Assembly: GCF_001548055.1 (NCBI RefSeq)
Contig: NZ_AP014724.1
Location: 1,736,001-1,800,000 of the forward strand
Source of the DNA: Sulfurospirillum cavolei
GTDB taxonomy: Bacteria > Campylobacterota > Campylobacteria > Campylobacterales > Sulfurospirillaceae
Length of the DNA stretch: 64,000 nucleotides
Direction: 5' to 3'
The translations under genes and the position numbers were made by a program. Under the pieces are notes generated by a model. It did no database searches. It had not been told where the DNA came from and was given only the letters and a program-made list of their open reading frames with translations. Below are positions 1 to 7,757 of this stretch, piece after piece (position 1 is the first letter of the stretch; every line of letters begins with the position of its first letter).

Positions 1-259
1 CTTTGGGCATCGGCAGAGCGGCTTTTTGTGCCAATCGCTCGACGATGGCATAAAGTCCGCTTGCTTGTGCGCGCGAAACTTCGACGGCATTGTAATGACG
101 CAGCACCAAGGTATCGGAATAAAAATAGCTCACGAAGTTCATAGCACCCGCCAACACGAGTGCCATCAACATACCTTGCGTTCCTCCCATCATACCGCCG
201 ACCCATACGAACACTAAGCTCATTAACGTCAATAATACGACGGTTTTGACCGTTTCCAT
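1..259 (-). CDS. htpX: Protease HtpX, N-terminal part (cut by window edge)
   Basis: About 86 N-terminal residues of a membrane-bound zinc metalloprotease of the HtpX (M48B) family are visible; the rest, including the HEXXH active site, lies beyond the left edge. The family degrades misfolded inner-membrane proteins. The start ATG (257-259) is preceded by AAGGAG seven bases away. The first ~40 residues form two hydrophobic segments rich in glycine and methionine (VGGMMGGTQGM, MALVLAGAMN), followed by the family signature SYFYSDTLVLRHYNA and then the EVSRAQASGLYAIVERLA helix and LPMPK, which match HtpX closely. The gene is divergent from the metE side. Identity is confident from this N-terminal signature although the catalytic domain cannot be seen. 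Confidence 0.85.
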   Translation of the reverse strand, partial: METVKTVVLLTLMSLVFVWVGGMMGGTQGMLMALVLAGAMNFVSYFYSDTLVLRHYNAVEVSRAQASGLYAIVERLAQKAALPMPK

Positions 260-314
260 CACGTCACTCCTTCAAAGATAATCGTTTTATTTTACCCAAG
301 ATTGGTAAATAGTT

Positions 315-341
315 TTTACATGTTAAGCGTTGTGCTATAAT
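315..341 (+). promoter_or_regulatory. Probable sigma-70 promoter upstream of the metE region
   Basis: A perfect TATAAT (336-341) is preceded by TTTACA (315-320) at a 15-base spacing, which is short; TTTTAC one base earlier gives 16. It reads toward the disrupted ORF and metE. The -35 overlaps an ACATGT motif (318-323). Confidence 0.5.
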
Positions 342-366
342 ACAACCACTCTTTTAAAAGGATACT

Positions 367-780
367 GTGTGCGGCTACCTCGTGGCTTTGGCAAAAAAGG
401 CTATTTTACGCTCTCTTCCATTCAAGCATCCGCTATTGAGCAAAAAACCAAACGCCGACACGTACGCTTACGCTATACCGCCCGTCTTTTGAGCGACACG
501 GACGAACACGAAACAAACGAAGACGATCCACCGCCCTTAAGCCCTGATCTGTTACTCCTTATCTCATCCTACCGTCCAAGACGTTGCCAATGCAGTCGAC
601 TTTTTGCTTCACGCGCACACTCTGCCATCAAGCGTGCTCGAAAACGACGTCAATGCAACTGTAATTGCCGCTATTTTAGCTTCCGCCGTACCGGTGTTCA
701 TCCGCCCTCTTTTCTTTTTACACCATCACATTTTCGCCTTCTGTGCCGTGATCGTTGACGGCTTTATACTTGAATCGTAA
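367..780 (+). pseudogene. Probable frameshifted gene upstream of metE
   Basis: No single frame is convincingly coding across this stretch, but protein-like sequence switches frame twice. From a GTG at 367, with AAAAGG upstream, one frame reads MCGYLVALAKKAILRSLPFK and stops at 490-492. The frame of position 369 then reads plausibly (LLSDTDEHETNEDDPPPLSP, about 481-560). The first frame resumes from about 553 to a stop at 778-780 with SHPTVQDVANAVDFLLHAH and a hydrophobic tail (ILASAVPVFIRPLFFL). Joined, it would be roughly 135 residues with a C-terminal membrane segment. I do not recognise the family. It ends 15 bases before metE, so it may be the remnant of a co-transcribed gene. Sequencing errors could give the same picture. 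The alternative is that the whole region is a long untranslated leader. Confidence 0.35.
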
Positions 781-795
781 AAAGGAAATACATCC

Positions 796-2991
796 ATGTC
801 ACAAACGTACGTTACGGGTTTTCCTCGAATCGGAGAAAACCGAGAACTCAAATTTGCCCTAGAGGCATTTTGGGCACGCAAAATACCCTTTAGCGAAGTG
901 AAAACACTCGCAAAATCCCTTCGCGCCAAACACTGGCGTGCGCAAAAAAATTGTGCGATCGACTTTATCGCATGCAACGATTTTAGCTATTACGACCTCA
1001 TGCTTGACACGAGCGTTCTTTTGGGTGCAATCCCCAAACGCTTTTTAGACATCGAAGATCCGATCCAGCGTTATTTTGCTATGGCACGCGGCGACGCGAC
1101 GCATCAAGCGATGGAGATGACCAAATGGTTTAACACCAATTACCATTACATCGTTCCCGAACTCGAAACGAAGACGCGATTTAAACTCGATACGCGTAAA
1201 ATCGAAGAAGAATATGCCGAAGCGAAAGCCTTAGGATTATCGCCTAAGATCAATCTGATCGGACCGATCACGTTTCTAGCCCTCTCCCGTATGCAAGACG
1301 CTACCGATGCTTTTGGTTTATTTGACGCGCTTTTAGAGGCGTATGAAGAGCTCTTTTCCTTCTTAAGCACGTTTGATGCGACGCTTCTAATCCAATGCGA
1401 TGAACCGATTTTCGTCAAAACCTTAGAGCCTCGTTATCTTAGTCTACTCAAACGAGCGTACGATCGCTTAGGCAAGGTCTCCTCGTCGCTTAAAATCAGC
1501 GTCGTGACCTACTTCGATCATGCCAAAGAAGCGGTCGACGTCTTGGTAACAACGCCGATTTGGGCGATCGGTTTGGATTTTGTTTACGGCAAAGAAAACC
1601 TTGACGTGCTTTCGCATTTTGGCGACAAATATCTTATTGCAGGGCTTATCGACGGGCGCAACGTTTGGAAAAATGACCTGAATGCTTCGCTTGGGCTCTT
1701 AAAACACATCCATGAATACCTTCCCAAAGAGCATGTCATCCTCTCTACTTCTTGCTCGCTTTTACATGTACCCTATTCGCTTCAAAGCGAAACGAAACTT
1801 CCGCTTGAAGTCAAAGATAAACTCAGCTTTGCCATCGAAAAACTCTCGGAATTAGAGTCGTTACGCGCGCATTTTGACGTCGGCGTTTTCGTCAAAAACG
1901 ATACCTCTAACGCTCCTGCTCCCCAAATGCCGCAACGCCCTTTCTTTCCGAAACGCTCTGCGTATGCACAACGCCGCATCGTACAAGAGAAGCAATTAGG
2001 TCTTCCACTTTTGCCCACGACGACGATCGGCTCGTTTCCGCAAACCCAAGAGATTCGATCTTTACGTGCTTCGTTCAAAAAAGGAGAACTCTCCCAAGAA
2101 GCCTATGAAAGCGAACTTCAAAAAGCCATTGAGGCGTGCGTGCGACTTCAAGAAGAGCTAGGACTCGACGTTTTGGTACACGGCGAGTTTGAACGCAACG
2201 ATATGGTCGAATACTTCGGCGAATTGTTAGAGGGTTTTGCCTTTAGTACACACGGTTGGGTGCAAAGTTACGGTAGCCGTTGCGTTAAACCTCCTTTGCT
2301 TTACGGAAGCGTTAAACGAAAAGCACCGATGACGCTTTCATGGATCACGTATGCCCAAAGCCTAAGCGATAAACCGCTCAAAGGTATGCTCACGGGTCCC
2401 GTGACGATTCTCAACTGGTCGTTCGTGCGTAACGACATCCCCAAAAGCGACGTCGCCTACGAAGTCGCACGTGCGATTAGCGATGAGATCGACGATCTGC
2501 AACGAAGCGATATTCGCATCATTCAAGTCGACGAAGCGGCGTTTAAAGAGGGCTATCCGCTGCGTTCAGAGAAGATCAAAGCGTATGAAGATTGGGCGGT
2601 CGAGAGTTTTAAAGCGAGCGTTTCCAGCGCATGGGATCAAACGCAAATCCATACGCATATGTGTTACAGCGACTTTAACGACATCATTCACACCATCGAG
2701 CGTCTCGATGCGGACGTCATCACCATCGAAACGGCACGCAGCGGCAATACGCTTCTCAAAGTCTTCAAAAACGTAGACTATAGGGCACAAATCGGACCGG
2801 GCGTGTACGACATCCACTCGCCTCGCGTTCCAAGCGTTGAAGAGATCACAACGCAAATCAAAGCGGTACTCGAAGTTTTCCCCAAAGAACAACTCTGGAT
2901 CAACCCCGATTGCGGGCTCAAAACCAGAGGCTGGGAAGAGACGAAAGCCGCACTTAAAAACATGGTCGAAGCGGTCAAAGCATTTCGATAA
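796..2991 (+). CDS. metE: Cobalamin-independent methionine synthase MetE
   Basis: 5-methyltetrahydropteroyltriglutamate--homocysteine methyltransferase, the last step of methionine synthesis without vitamin B12; cytoplasmic. The 731 residues compare with about 750 for E. coli MetE. The N-terminal half opens with the conserved GFPRIGENRELKFALE folate-binding signature. The C-terminal barrel carries the expected zinc ligands: H621 and C623 in HTHMCYSDF, E645 in ITIETARSG and C706 in NPDCGLKTRGW. The GSFPQT motif begins the second half. The start ATG follows AAAAGGAAA by about eight bases. A strong hairpin after the stop suggests single-gene termination. It sits 15 bases after a possibly disrupted ORF. 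I saw no riboswitch or clear operator upstream. Confidence 0.96.
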   Translation: MSQTYVTGFPRIGENRELKFALEAFWARKIPFSEVKTLAKSLRAKHWRAQKNCAIDFIACNDFSYYDLMLDTSVLLGAIPKRFLDIEDPIQRYFAMARGDATHQAMEMTKWFNTNYHYIVPELETKTRFKLDTRKIEEEYAEAKALGLSPKINLIGPITFLALSRMQDATDAFGLFDALLEAYEELFSFLSTFDATLLIQCDEPIFVKTLEPRYLSLLKRAYDRLGKVSSSLKISVVTYFDHAKEAVDVLVTTPIWAIGLDFVYGKENLDVLSHFGDKYLIAGLIDGRNVWKNDLNASLGLLKHIHEYLPKEHVILSTSCSLLHVPYSLQSETKLPLEVKDKLSFAIEKLSELESLRAHFDVGVFVKNDTSNAPAPQMPQRPFFPKRSAYAQRRIVQEKQLGLPLLPTTTIGSFPQTQEIRSLRASFKKGELSQEAYESELQKAIEACVRLQEELGLDVLVHGEFERNDMVEYFGELLEGFAFSTHGWVQSYGSRCVKPPLLYGSVKRKAPMTLSWITYAQSLSDKPLKGMLTGPVTILNWSFVRNDIPKSDVAYEVARAISDEIDDLQRSDIRIIQVDEAAFKEGYPLRSEKIKAYEDWAVESFKASVSSAWDQTQIHTHMCYSDFNDIIHTIERLDADVITIETARSGNTLLKVFKNVDYRAQIGPGVYDIHSPRVPSVEEITTQIKAVLEVFPKEQLWINPDCGLKTRGWEETKAALKNMVEAVKAFR

Positions 2992-2999
2992 AGATCAAC

Positions 3000-3023
3000 C
3001 GCAAGGGGAATTGTCTCCTTGCG
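3000..3023 (+). terminator. metE: Hairpin downstream of metE
   Basis: A ten-pair stem (one G-T wobble) of CGCAAGGGGA with TCTCCTTGCG around an ATTG loop begins nine bases after the metE stop. There is no long T run, so termination may be weak. An ACATGT motif follows at 3031-3036. Confidence 0.55.
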
Positions 3024-3044
3024 TCTGCTTTACATGTCAGGCTT

Positions 3045-3386
3045 TTAAAGCGTAACTTCCTCAAAGAGTTCTCTTAATTTTTGAAGCTCTTGGGGCGTTA
3101 ATGTTGCTAGTTTTTGGATGAAACGCTCATTGTCAATGGCTCGTATTTGCGTAACAACCACATCTGAATCTTGCTCCAACAGTTCTCTTTTAGCAATGCG
3201 CATACGAATGGGTTCGGCATCATCAATCAGTGAGGTGCTCAGTGGGAAAATAATGGTGGTTGGGTACTCGCTTTGGTTCAACTCATCGTTTTGAAACACA
3301 ACCGCAGGTCTTATCTTCCCCATTTCATTATTTTTCTTAATTGGATTGAGGTTCACAAGCCATATATCGCCCTTACAGACCGTCAT
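3045..3386 (-). CDS. MazF/PemK-type mRNA interferase toxin
   Basis: A 113-residue protein of the PemK/MazF family, endoribonucleases that cut mRNA when released from their antitoxin. It shows the family N-terminus GDIWLVNLNP and the conserved core KIRPAVVFQND, followed by the hydrophobic strand YPTTIIFPLSTS and a VVVTQIRAIDNERF stretch matching the Q-x-R region of the fold. The length is typical (105-120). Its ATG lies inside the end of the upstream antitoxin gene (14-base overlap), the usual coupled order of antitoxin then toxin. The gene converges on metE. The specific cut site cannot be predicted from the sequence. Confidence 0.88.
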   Translation of the reverse strand: MTVCKGDIWLVNLNPIKKNNEMGKIRPAVVFQNDELNQSEYPTTIIFPLSTSLIDDAEPIRMRIAKRELLEQDSDVVVTQIRAIDNERFIQKLATLTPQELQKLRELFEEVTL

Positions 3387-3600
3387 TCAACGTTCCTTCA
3401 ATGCTCTCATAGACGGCTTTGTCTGCCTCTTTTGTTTTTTCAACCGCTAAACGTATGCGTGATTTTTTTTCCGATTCAACATTAGTAGCATAAAATTCTA
3501 TCGCATCACGTATGACATCACTTTTTTTCTTACGCAAGGTTTTAGCGATGCGCTCAAGCTTCAATTCTAGGGCTTCATCAAGCCGTACCGTCGCCGTCAT
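3373..3600 (-). CDS. Ribbon-helix-helix antitoxin
   Basis: A 75-residue protein with an N-terminal ribbon-helix-helix DNA-binding domain (MTATVRLDEALELKLERIA, then KKKSDVIRDAIEFYA) and a charged C-terminal tail that would wrap the toxin. I chose the ATG at 3598-3600 because AAGGAG lies seven bases upstream; a longer reading from 3645 would start inside the promoter. It overlaps the MazF-type toxin gene by 14 bases. RHH antitoxins normally repress their own operon, and a perfect palindrome overlies the likely promoter just upstream. Confidence 0.85.
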   Translation of the reverse strand: MTATVRLDEALELKLERIAKTLRKKKSDVIRDAIEFYATNVESEKKSRIRLAVEKTKEADKAVYESIEGTLNDGL

Positions 3601-3617
3601 GGTGTCTCCTTGTAGTT

Positions 3618-3634
3618 TATAATACAGTATTATA
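3618..3634 (-). promoter_or_regulatory. Palindromic operator over the toxin-antitoxin promoter
   Basis: A perfect 17-base inverted repeat, TATAATAC-T-GTATTATA on the minus strand, ends about 17 bases before the antitoxin start. Its left arm is itself a consensus TATAAT -10 box, so RHH dimers bound here would directly block the promoter. Confidence 0.65.
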
Positions 3635-3681
3635 GCATACTCCATTTTAAAGAAGCAGTATTTATTAAATTACACATTGAC

Positions 3682-3709
3682 TTACCACCCCCACCAAATG
3701 ATGTATAAT
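3682..3709 (+). promoter_or_regulatory. Probable promoter of the coiled-coil membrane protein gene
   Basis: TATAAT at 3704-3709 with TTACCA at 3682-3687 (16-base spacing), 37 bases before the ATG of the gene at 3747. Confidence 0.5.
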
Positions 3710-3746
3710 AAGCCTTAATGTAAATTCTTGAAGATTAGGGGCACAT

Positions 3747-4868
3747 ATGAATGAAAAATTACAAAATGGTGTGCAAGAATTATTAAATCTCAAAGAGACT
3801 TGCTTAGCGGCAATCGTACCTCATTTTGATGCAAGTTTTTTAGAAGAGACAAATAAACTTTTTGAGAAAATTAGAGAAATAGATTTTTCTAAATTGGACG
3901 AAACAAAACAATCAATTATTTTAGCCCAAATTCATGCTTTCAATAGTGCAATTAAATTATTTATTGCCGTACCAGAAGCATCATCCCGTCAAGCACAATT
4001 TACGACAACAAAAGACTCTTTATTAACTGCCTTAAATGAACTTGAGAGCAAGCCAGAAAATGCTCGTTTAAGTATAAAAAATATTCTTTCAGAAAAAGCT
4101 CCCAATTACACTCAAATAGAACAAGCTATCAACACATTATCTGCCAAAATAGAAGAAGAAACGCAAACAAGAACTAATGATTTCAAATATTATCAGATTG
4201 GATTAACTAAATTAGAAAAAAAATTAGAAGATTTAGCACCTATCGAAACCCTTACTACGGATGCAACAACAACTTTAAACCTTGCGAAAGAAGCTTTAGA
4301 TAAAGCGCAAAAAACAAAAACCATAGAGTTTTCGGATACATTATCCCAAGAATATAAAAGATTAGAGAGTAAATACTTTAGGACTGGTATTGTTTGGCAA
4401 GCCTTAGCCATTGCGTCATTTATTGGTATTTTTTGTGTTCTGTACTATCATAAGATTTGTTTACTAGTGCCAAGTGATGAAATGGAAAAGATATTCCATG
4501 ATGGTTTGGTGAATTCCATTTATGCACTAAGCCCTATTTTCTCTAAAATTGGTCTCATTGCTTTTTTTGCTACAGTTTCAGGTGTTTGTTTGAAAATATA
4601 TTTTCAATACAAGCGACTTTCTCAAGAGTACAGACAAAAATCACTTCTTGCTAAAAATCTTTTGACGGGACATGATGTATTAAAACCTTATATAGGCGAT
4701 AAGATAGATACAGCATTTATTTTACCAACGATTGAAAAAATGTTAGAAGACCCTCTTTCAAAAGTTTACTCCAAACAAGACTCTCATGAAAATACACTTG
4801 GTCTTGCTGAAAAGGTGCTTGAATTGACAAAAAAAGGGAAAGAGTTAGGGGCTACAACTAAAGATTAA
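3747..4868 (+). CDS. Uncharacterised coiled-coil protein with two membrane segments
   Basis: I do not recognise this 373-residue protein. Residues 1-210 are helical and charged, with heptad-like stretches (LNELESKPENARLSIKNIL, LTKLEKKLEDLA). Two membrane segments follow at about 215-235 (WQALAIASFIGIFCVLYY) and 262-282 (IGLIAFFATVSGVCLKIYF), then a charged C-terminal region with a second short coiled coil. No catalytic motif is visible. Its codon use is much more AT-rich than the flanking genes (long runs of TTA, AAA, ATT), consistent with recent acquisition, and it sits beside a toxin-antitoxin pair. It could be a membrane effector or scaffold; that is inference only. It converges on the exonuclease gene with a TTACATGTAA palindrome between the two stops. 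Confidence 0.75.
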   Translation: MNEKLQNGVQELLNLKETCLAAIVPHFDASFLEETNKLFEKIREIDFSKLDETKQSIILAQIHAFNSAIKLFIAVPEASSRQAQFTTTKDSLLTALNELESKPENARLSIKNILSEKAPNYTQIEQAINTLSAKIEEETQTRTNDFKYYQIGLTKLEKKLEDLAPIETLTTDATTTLNLAKEALDKAQKTKTIEFSDTLSQEYKRLESKYFRTGIVWQALAIASFIGIFCVLYYHKICLLVPSDEMEKIFHDGLVNSIYALSPIFSKIGLIAFFATVSGVCLKIYFQYKRLSQEYRQKSLLAKNLLTGHDVLKPYIGDKIDTAFILPTIEKMLEDPLSKVYSKQDSHENTLGLAEKVLELTKKGKELGATTKD

Positions 4869-4883
4869 TCTTTACATGTAACC

Positions 4884-5495
4884 TTACACCCTCTCAATAT
4901 TCCGAAGCTTTATATACATCATCGCCGTCATTACCGCATCATTGAGTGCGTCGTGTTTTCCGAAGATGGGGAGTCCTAAGTCGTTCATCATCACGTCAAA
5001 CCGTAGGTCGATGACGCCATCGGGGATTAGTTTGATCTTTTTGTCGTGGTAGAGCCCTGAAACTTCGGTTTGAGGGTTGGGTAAGGTGATGCCAAGCCAC
5101 GGTTTGATGTATTTGTGGATCATCTTCATATCAAACTCAAGGTAATACCCAACCAAAGGGCGAGCGCCGATGAAGTGTAAAAACTGCTCTATCGCCACGT
5201 GCGGGGCGATGCCGTTTTCCAGATCGATATTGCGGATTTGGTGGATTTTAATGCTCGCTTCGTTAATCTCACGGCTGGGTTTAACGAAAAGCTCAAACTT
5301 TTGCGAAGTTAAAATTTTATTCTCTTTGACGATCACCGCCCCGATGGAGAGAATCTCGTCTTTTTTAGGGTTAAGCCCCGTCGTTTCGGTATCGAAAACC
5401 ACGACTTCGTCCAAAGGGGGCGCGTCGAACAAAAACCGATACCGCTCGTCTTTGAGCTTTTGAGCGTTACGATAACGCAGCCATTTTTCCCACAT
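4884..5495 (-). CDS. DnaQ-like 3'-5' exonuclease (DEDDh)
   Basis: A 203-residue exonuclease of the DNA polymerase III epsilon type. The DEDDh residues are all visible: D35 and E37 in FDTETTG, D122 in YLEFDMKMI, H181 in KHDALNDA and D186. The first ~25 residues are a basic extension before the fold. It probably trims 3' ends of DNA or RNA in the cytoplasm rather than serving as the replicative proofreading subunit, because it is coupled to a cNMP/CBS/DUF294 gene. Its ATG lies one base after the upstream stop codon (TAAC-ATG) with only a weak Shine-Dalgarno, so translation is likely coupled. This gene pairing recurs in proteobacteria. Confidence 0.88.
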   Translation of the reverse strand: MWEKWLRYRNAQKLKDERYRFLFDAPPLDEVVVFDTETTGLNPKKDEILSIGAVIVKENKILTSQKFELFVKPSREINEASIKIHQIRNIDLENGIAPHVAIEQFLHFIGARPLVGYYLEFDMKMIHKYIKPWLGITLPNPQTEVSGLYHDKKIKLIPDGVIDLRFDVMMNDLGLPIFGKHDALNDAVMTAMMYIKLRNIERV

Positions 5496-5496
5496 G

Positions 5497-7308
5497 TTAA
5501 CTTACCAACGACAATTTAAAATGGTGCGTCAAAAACTTTTTAAAGGTATTGACGATCTTGAAACTGTCTTTTAAAAGTTCGAGTTCGAGTTGATTGAGCT
5601 TTTCAATGCGAATCAAATTGTCAGAAGGCGCATCATCGCCTCGCTCCAAACGCTCTTTCAAACGCAAGCTTAAAAAAGTATCCAAAGCTTCGATGAGGGT
5701 TGAGGCAAAATTGGCGTCGAAAACCTCTTCTTTGGCAAGTTTTTTAATGCGCGTCACGGTATCGGTCGCTTCGATTTTGTACTCCAACGCCAAACTGCGA
5801 ATCCCGTGAACGATCGGGAAAATACCTCCTTTTTTGACGTCGATGCGGTTGTCTTCGGCAATCAGATGCGCGAACATACCGATAGGCGTTTCAAACGCTA
5901 CCGCCGGTTTAGCAAAATTGGCTAAAAGCGGGCTTTGCCCTTCAACGCCTTCATAGAGTTTGCGTTTCACGTGAGCCAGCAAACGACGATCACCCGCAAC
6001 GGCGATGCTGTCGACGAAAATCGCCATATTCATGACATCTTCCATATTCGGCGCGTCAAGCCACCGCACAATCTCTTTTTCGTATTCGCCTAAAGATTTG
6101 CGCCAATACGGATTGGAAACCATGATATTTCCCTCGCATTTGGGGAATCCAAAATCGATCAAAATTTCATTAAACCGCTGCATGTAAGGCACAAATGCCT
6201 CCGTATCTTCTTTTTCGGCAATAATGAGTGCGTTGTCCTGATCGGTTTTGAGCATCTGCTCTTTTCGACCTTCGCTTCCCATCACGATCAAACACGCCTT
6301 CTGCGCCAAAGCTTCCGGAACGATCATATGGTAGAGTTTTTCATAGATTTTTTCATGAATTTCCGAAATCAATTTGGCGATATAATCGACTTTCGTACCT
6401 TTAACGTGAAGTTTTTTGACAATACTCGTCACGTCCAAACTCGCTTGTTTCAGCTCTTCGAAGCTTGTTGCTTTGCGGATCTGTACCGCAACCAAATAGC
6501 TGTGATTGGCAAAATAGCTCAGCAAATCCAACTGCTCCAAAATCCCGACGATCTCGCCGTCTTTAGTCACGACGAGCCGTTTAATCGAATGTTTGGTAAA
6601 CATTAAAAGCGCGTTAAAGAGATAATCGTCCGCCTCGATCGTAATCATCGGAAAAAGCGCAATCGGTCCGATGCTTGCTTCTTTGTCATATCCTTCAAAA
6701 AGCACGTGCCGTCTGATGACGCTATCGGTCACGATGCCGTACCCTTGCGCGCTTCGCACGACGATGCAACTGCTTTTTTTGGCTTCCATTTGCCGCAAAG
6801 CACTCATAATGGAGCACTCCGTTTCGACGACGGTGGGTTCGTGTAGATAGCTATCGTGCACGCGCGCCATCATAAAACCGGAGAGCTCGGTCGTATACTC
6901 TTTTTGTTTAGCGGATTGTATTTTGTTGGCAAGACCTTGAATGTAATAGGCTTTAAACGCGGCGTTGCTGTCCAAAAGTGCTAAAAAATCCTCTTTTTTT
7001 AGCTCGTAGCAAATCAGCTCTTCCAAAACCTTAAAATGGCTCTCGCTTTTACCGTAGATCAAGGCGTCCGCATCGAACGAACTGGATTTGCCGTAAACTT
7101 TGACCAGCTCCTCTTCTTGGTATTCGCCGACTTCACCTTTGATAACGACGTATAAAAATTCGGCATTAAGCGAGGGCGAGAGCAAAAGCGTCTCTTTTTT
7201 GTAGTAAGCGATGTTCACCGAAGCGATGACGCCGGACATCTCTTTTTTGCTTAAAAGCCCAAACGGATAGATCGAGCGTAAAAACGCTTCCAAATCGTAC
7301 ATACTCAT
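5497..7308 (-). CDS. cNMP-binding / CBS-pair / DUF294 nucleotidyltransferase-like protein
   Basis: A 603-residue multidomain signalling protein. Residues ~15-115 form a cyclic-nucleotide-binding-like beta barrel (LYVVIKGEVGEYQEEE). Residues ~150-270 form a CBS pair (VETECSIMSALRQMEAKK; KRLVVTKDGEIVGIL). The C-terminal half is DUF294, a nucleotidyltransferase-fold domain with GSEGRKEQMLKTDQDNA, which supplies the G-S and D-x-D active-site pattern, followed by a helical substrate domain. I chose the ATG at 7306-7308 (MSMYDLEAF) because AAAGG lies about seven bases upstream; a longer reading starts seven codons earlier without a ribosome site. It presumably senses a nucleotide and modifies a partner. 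The target is unknown; the coupled exonuclease is the obvious candidate partner. Confidence 0.85.
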   Translation of the reverse strand: MSMYDLEAFLRSIYPFGLLSKKEMSGVIASVNIAYYKKETLLLSPSLNAEFLYVVIKGEVGEYQEEELVKVYGKSSSFDADALIYGKSESHFKVLEELICYELKKEDFLALLDSNAAFKAYYIQGLANKIQSAKQKEYTTELSGFMMARVHDSYLHEPTVVETECSIMSALRQMEAKKSSCIVVRSAQGYGIVTDSVIRRHVLFEGYDKEASIGPIALFPMITIEADDYLFNALLMFTKHSIKRLVVTKDGEIVGILEQLDLLSYFANHSYLVAVQIRKATSFEELKQASLDVTSIVKKLHVKGTKVDYIAKLISEIHEKIYEKLYHMIVPEALAQKACLIVMGSEGRKEQMLKTDQDNALIIAEKEDTEAFVPYMQRFNEILIDFGFPKCEGNIMVSNPYWRKSLGEYEKEIVRWLDAPNMEDVMNMAIFVDSIAVAGDRRLLAHVKRKLYEGVEGQSPLLANFAKPAVAFETPIGMFAHLIAEDNRIDVKKGGIFPIVHGIRSLALEYKIEATDTVTRIKKLAKEEVFDANFASTLIEALDTFLSLRLKERLERGDDAPSDNLIRIEKLNQLELELLKDSFKIVNTFKKFLTHHFKLSLVS

Positions 7309-7442
7309 CTTCACGCCTTTACATGTCAAAATCGTTCGTTCGTCGTCTTAAATCCATTTTGTACTAAGATGATTGTAACGTGAAGAGAAGCAAAAGGCTC
7401 TTACATGTCGGCTCTTTTTAGATGCTTCTTAGCGAAATGTGG

Positions 7443-7448
7443 CATAAT
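7443..7448 (+). promoter_or_regulatory. Probable -10 box (CATAAT)
   Basis: CATAAT 24 bases before the GTG start of the small acidic protein; no convincing -35 is seen, as is usual in Campylobacterota. Confidence 0.4.
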
Positions 7449-7471
7449 TGCACACAAAAAAAGGAACACGC

Positions 7472-7732
7472 GTGCACCCTGTTTTAGAAAAATTTTTAGC
7501 CGGTATTAGGGCATTGCATCAACTCGACCCTAAAAACCTGCCTCAAGAAGTCGTTGCTATTTTGGTAAAAATGAGTCCCGAAGAGCTGTTTAAAACCTGT
7601 ACGCAGCTTGCCGTCTTATGGCACAATATTCCGACCAAAGACTCCGCGTTGAGCCTCTCGGGAGAAGAGATGCAAACTTTAGCGGAGCAGTACCTTCAAG
7701 CACTGATCGCACGCGTGAAGGAAAGTCGCTAA
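7472..7732 (+). CDS. Small helical protein of unknown function
   Basis: An 86-residue, mostly helical cytoplasmic protein (MHPVLEKFLAGIRALHQ at the N-terminus) that I cannot assign to a family. I chose the GTG at 7472 because AAAAAAGGA lies six bases upstream, whereas an earlier start lies over the promoter. There is no signal peptide or membrane segment. It stands alone between two convergent or divergent neighbours and has its own -10 box, so it is probably expressed as a single gene. Confidence 0.65.
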   Translation: MHPVLEKFLAGIRALHQLDPKNLPQEVVAILVKMSPEELFKTCTQLAVLWHNIPTKDSALSLSGEEMQTLAEQYLQALIARVKESR

Positions 7733-7757
7733 ACGCTTACGAGATTTCGGCGCTACG

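Noticed and set aside
330-758. A 142-residue open frame as an intact gene
   Set aside because: The frame fails at both ends to look protein-like and the sequence makes more sense as a frameshifted remnant in another frame.
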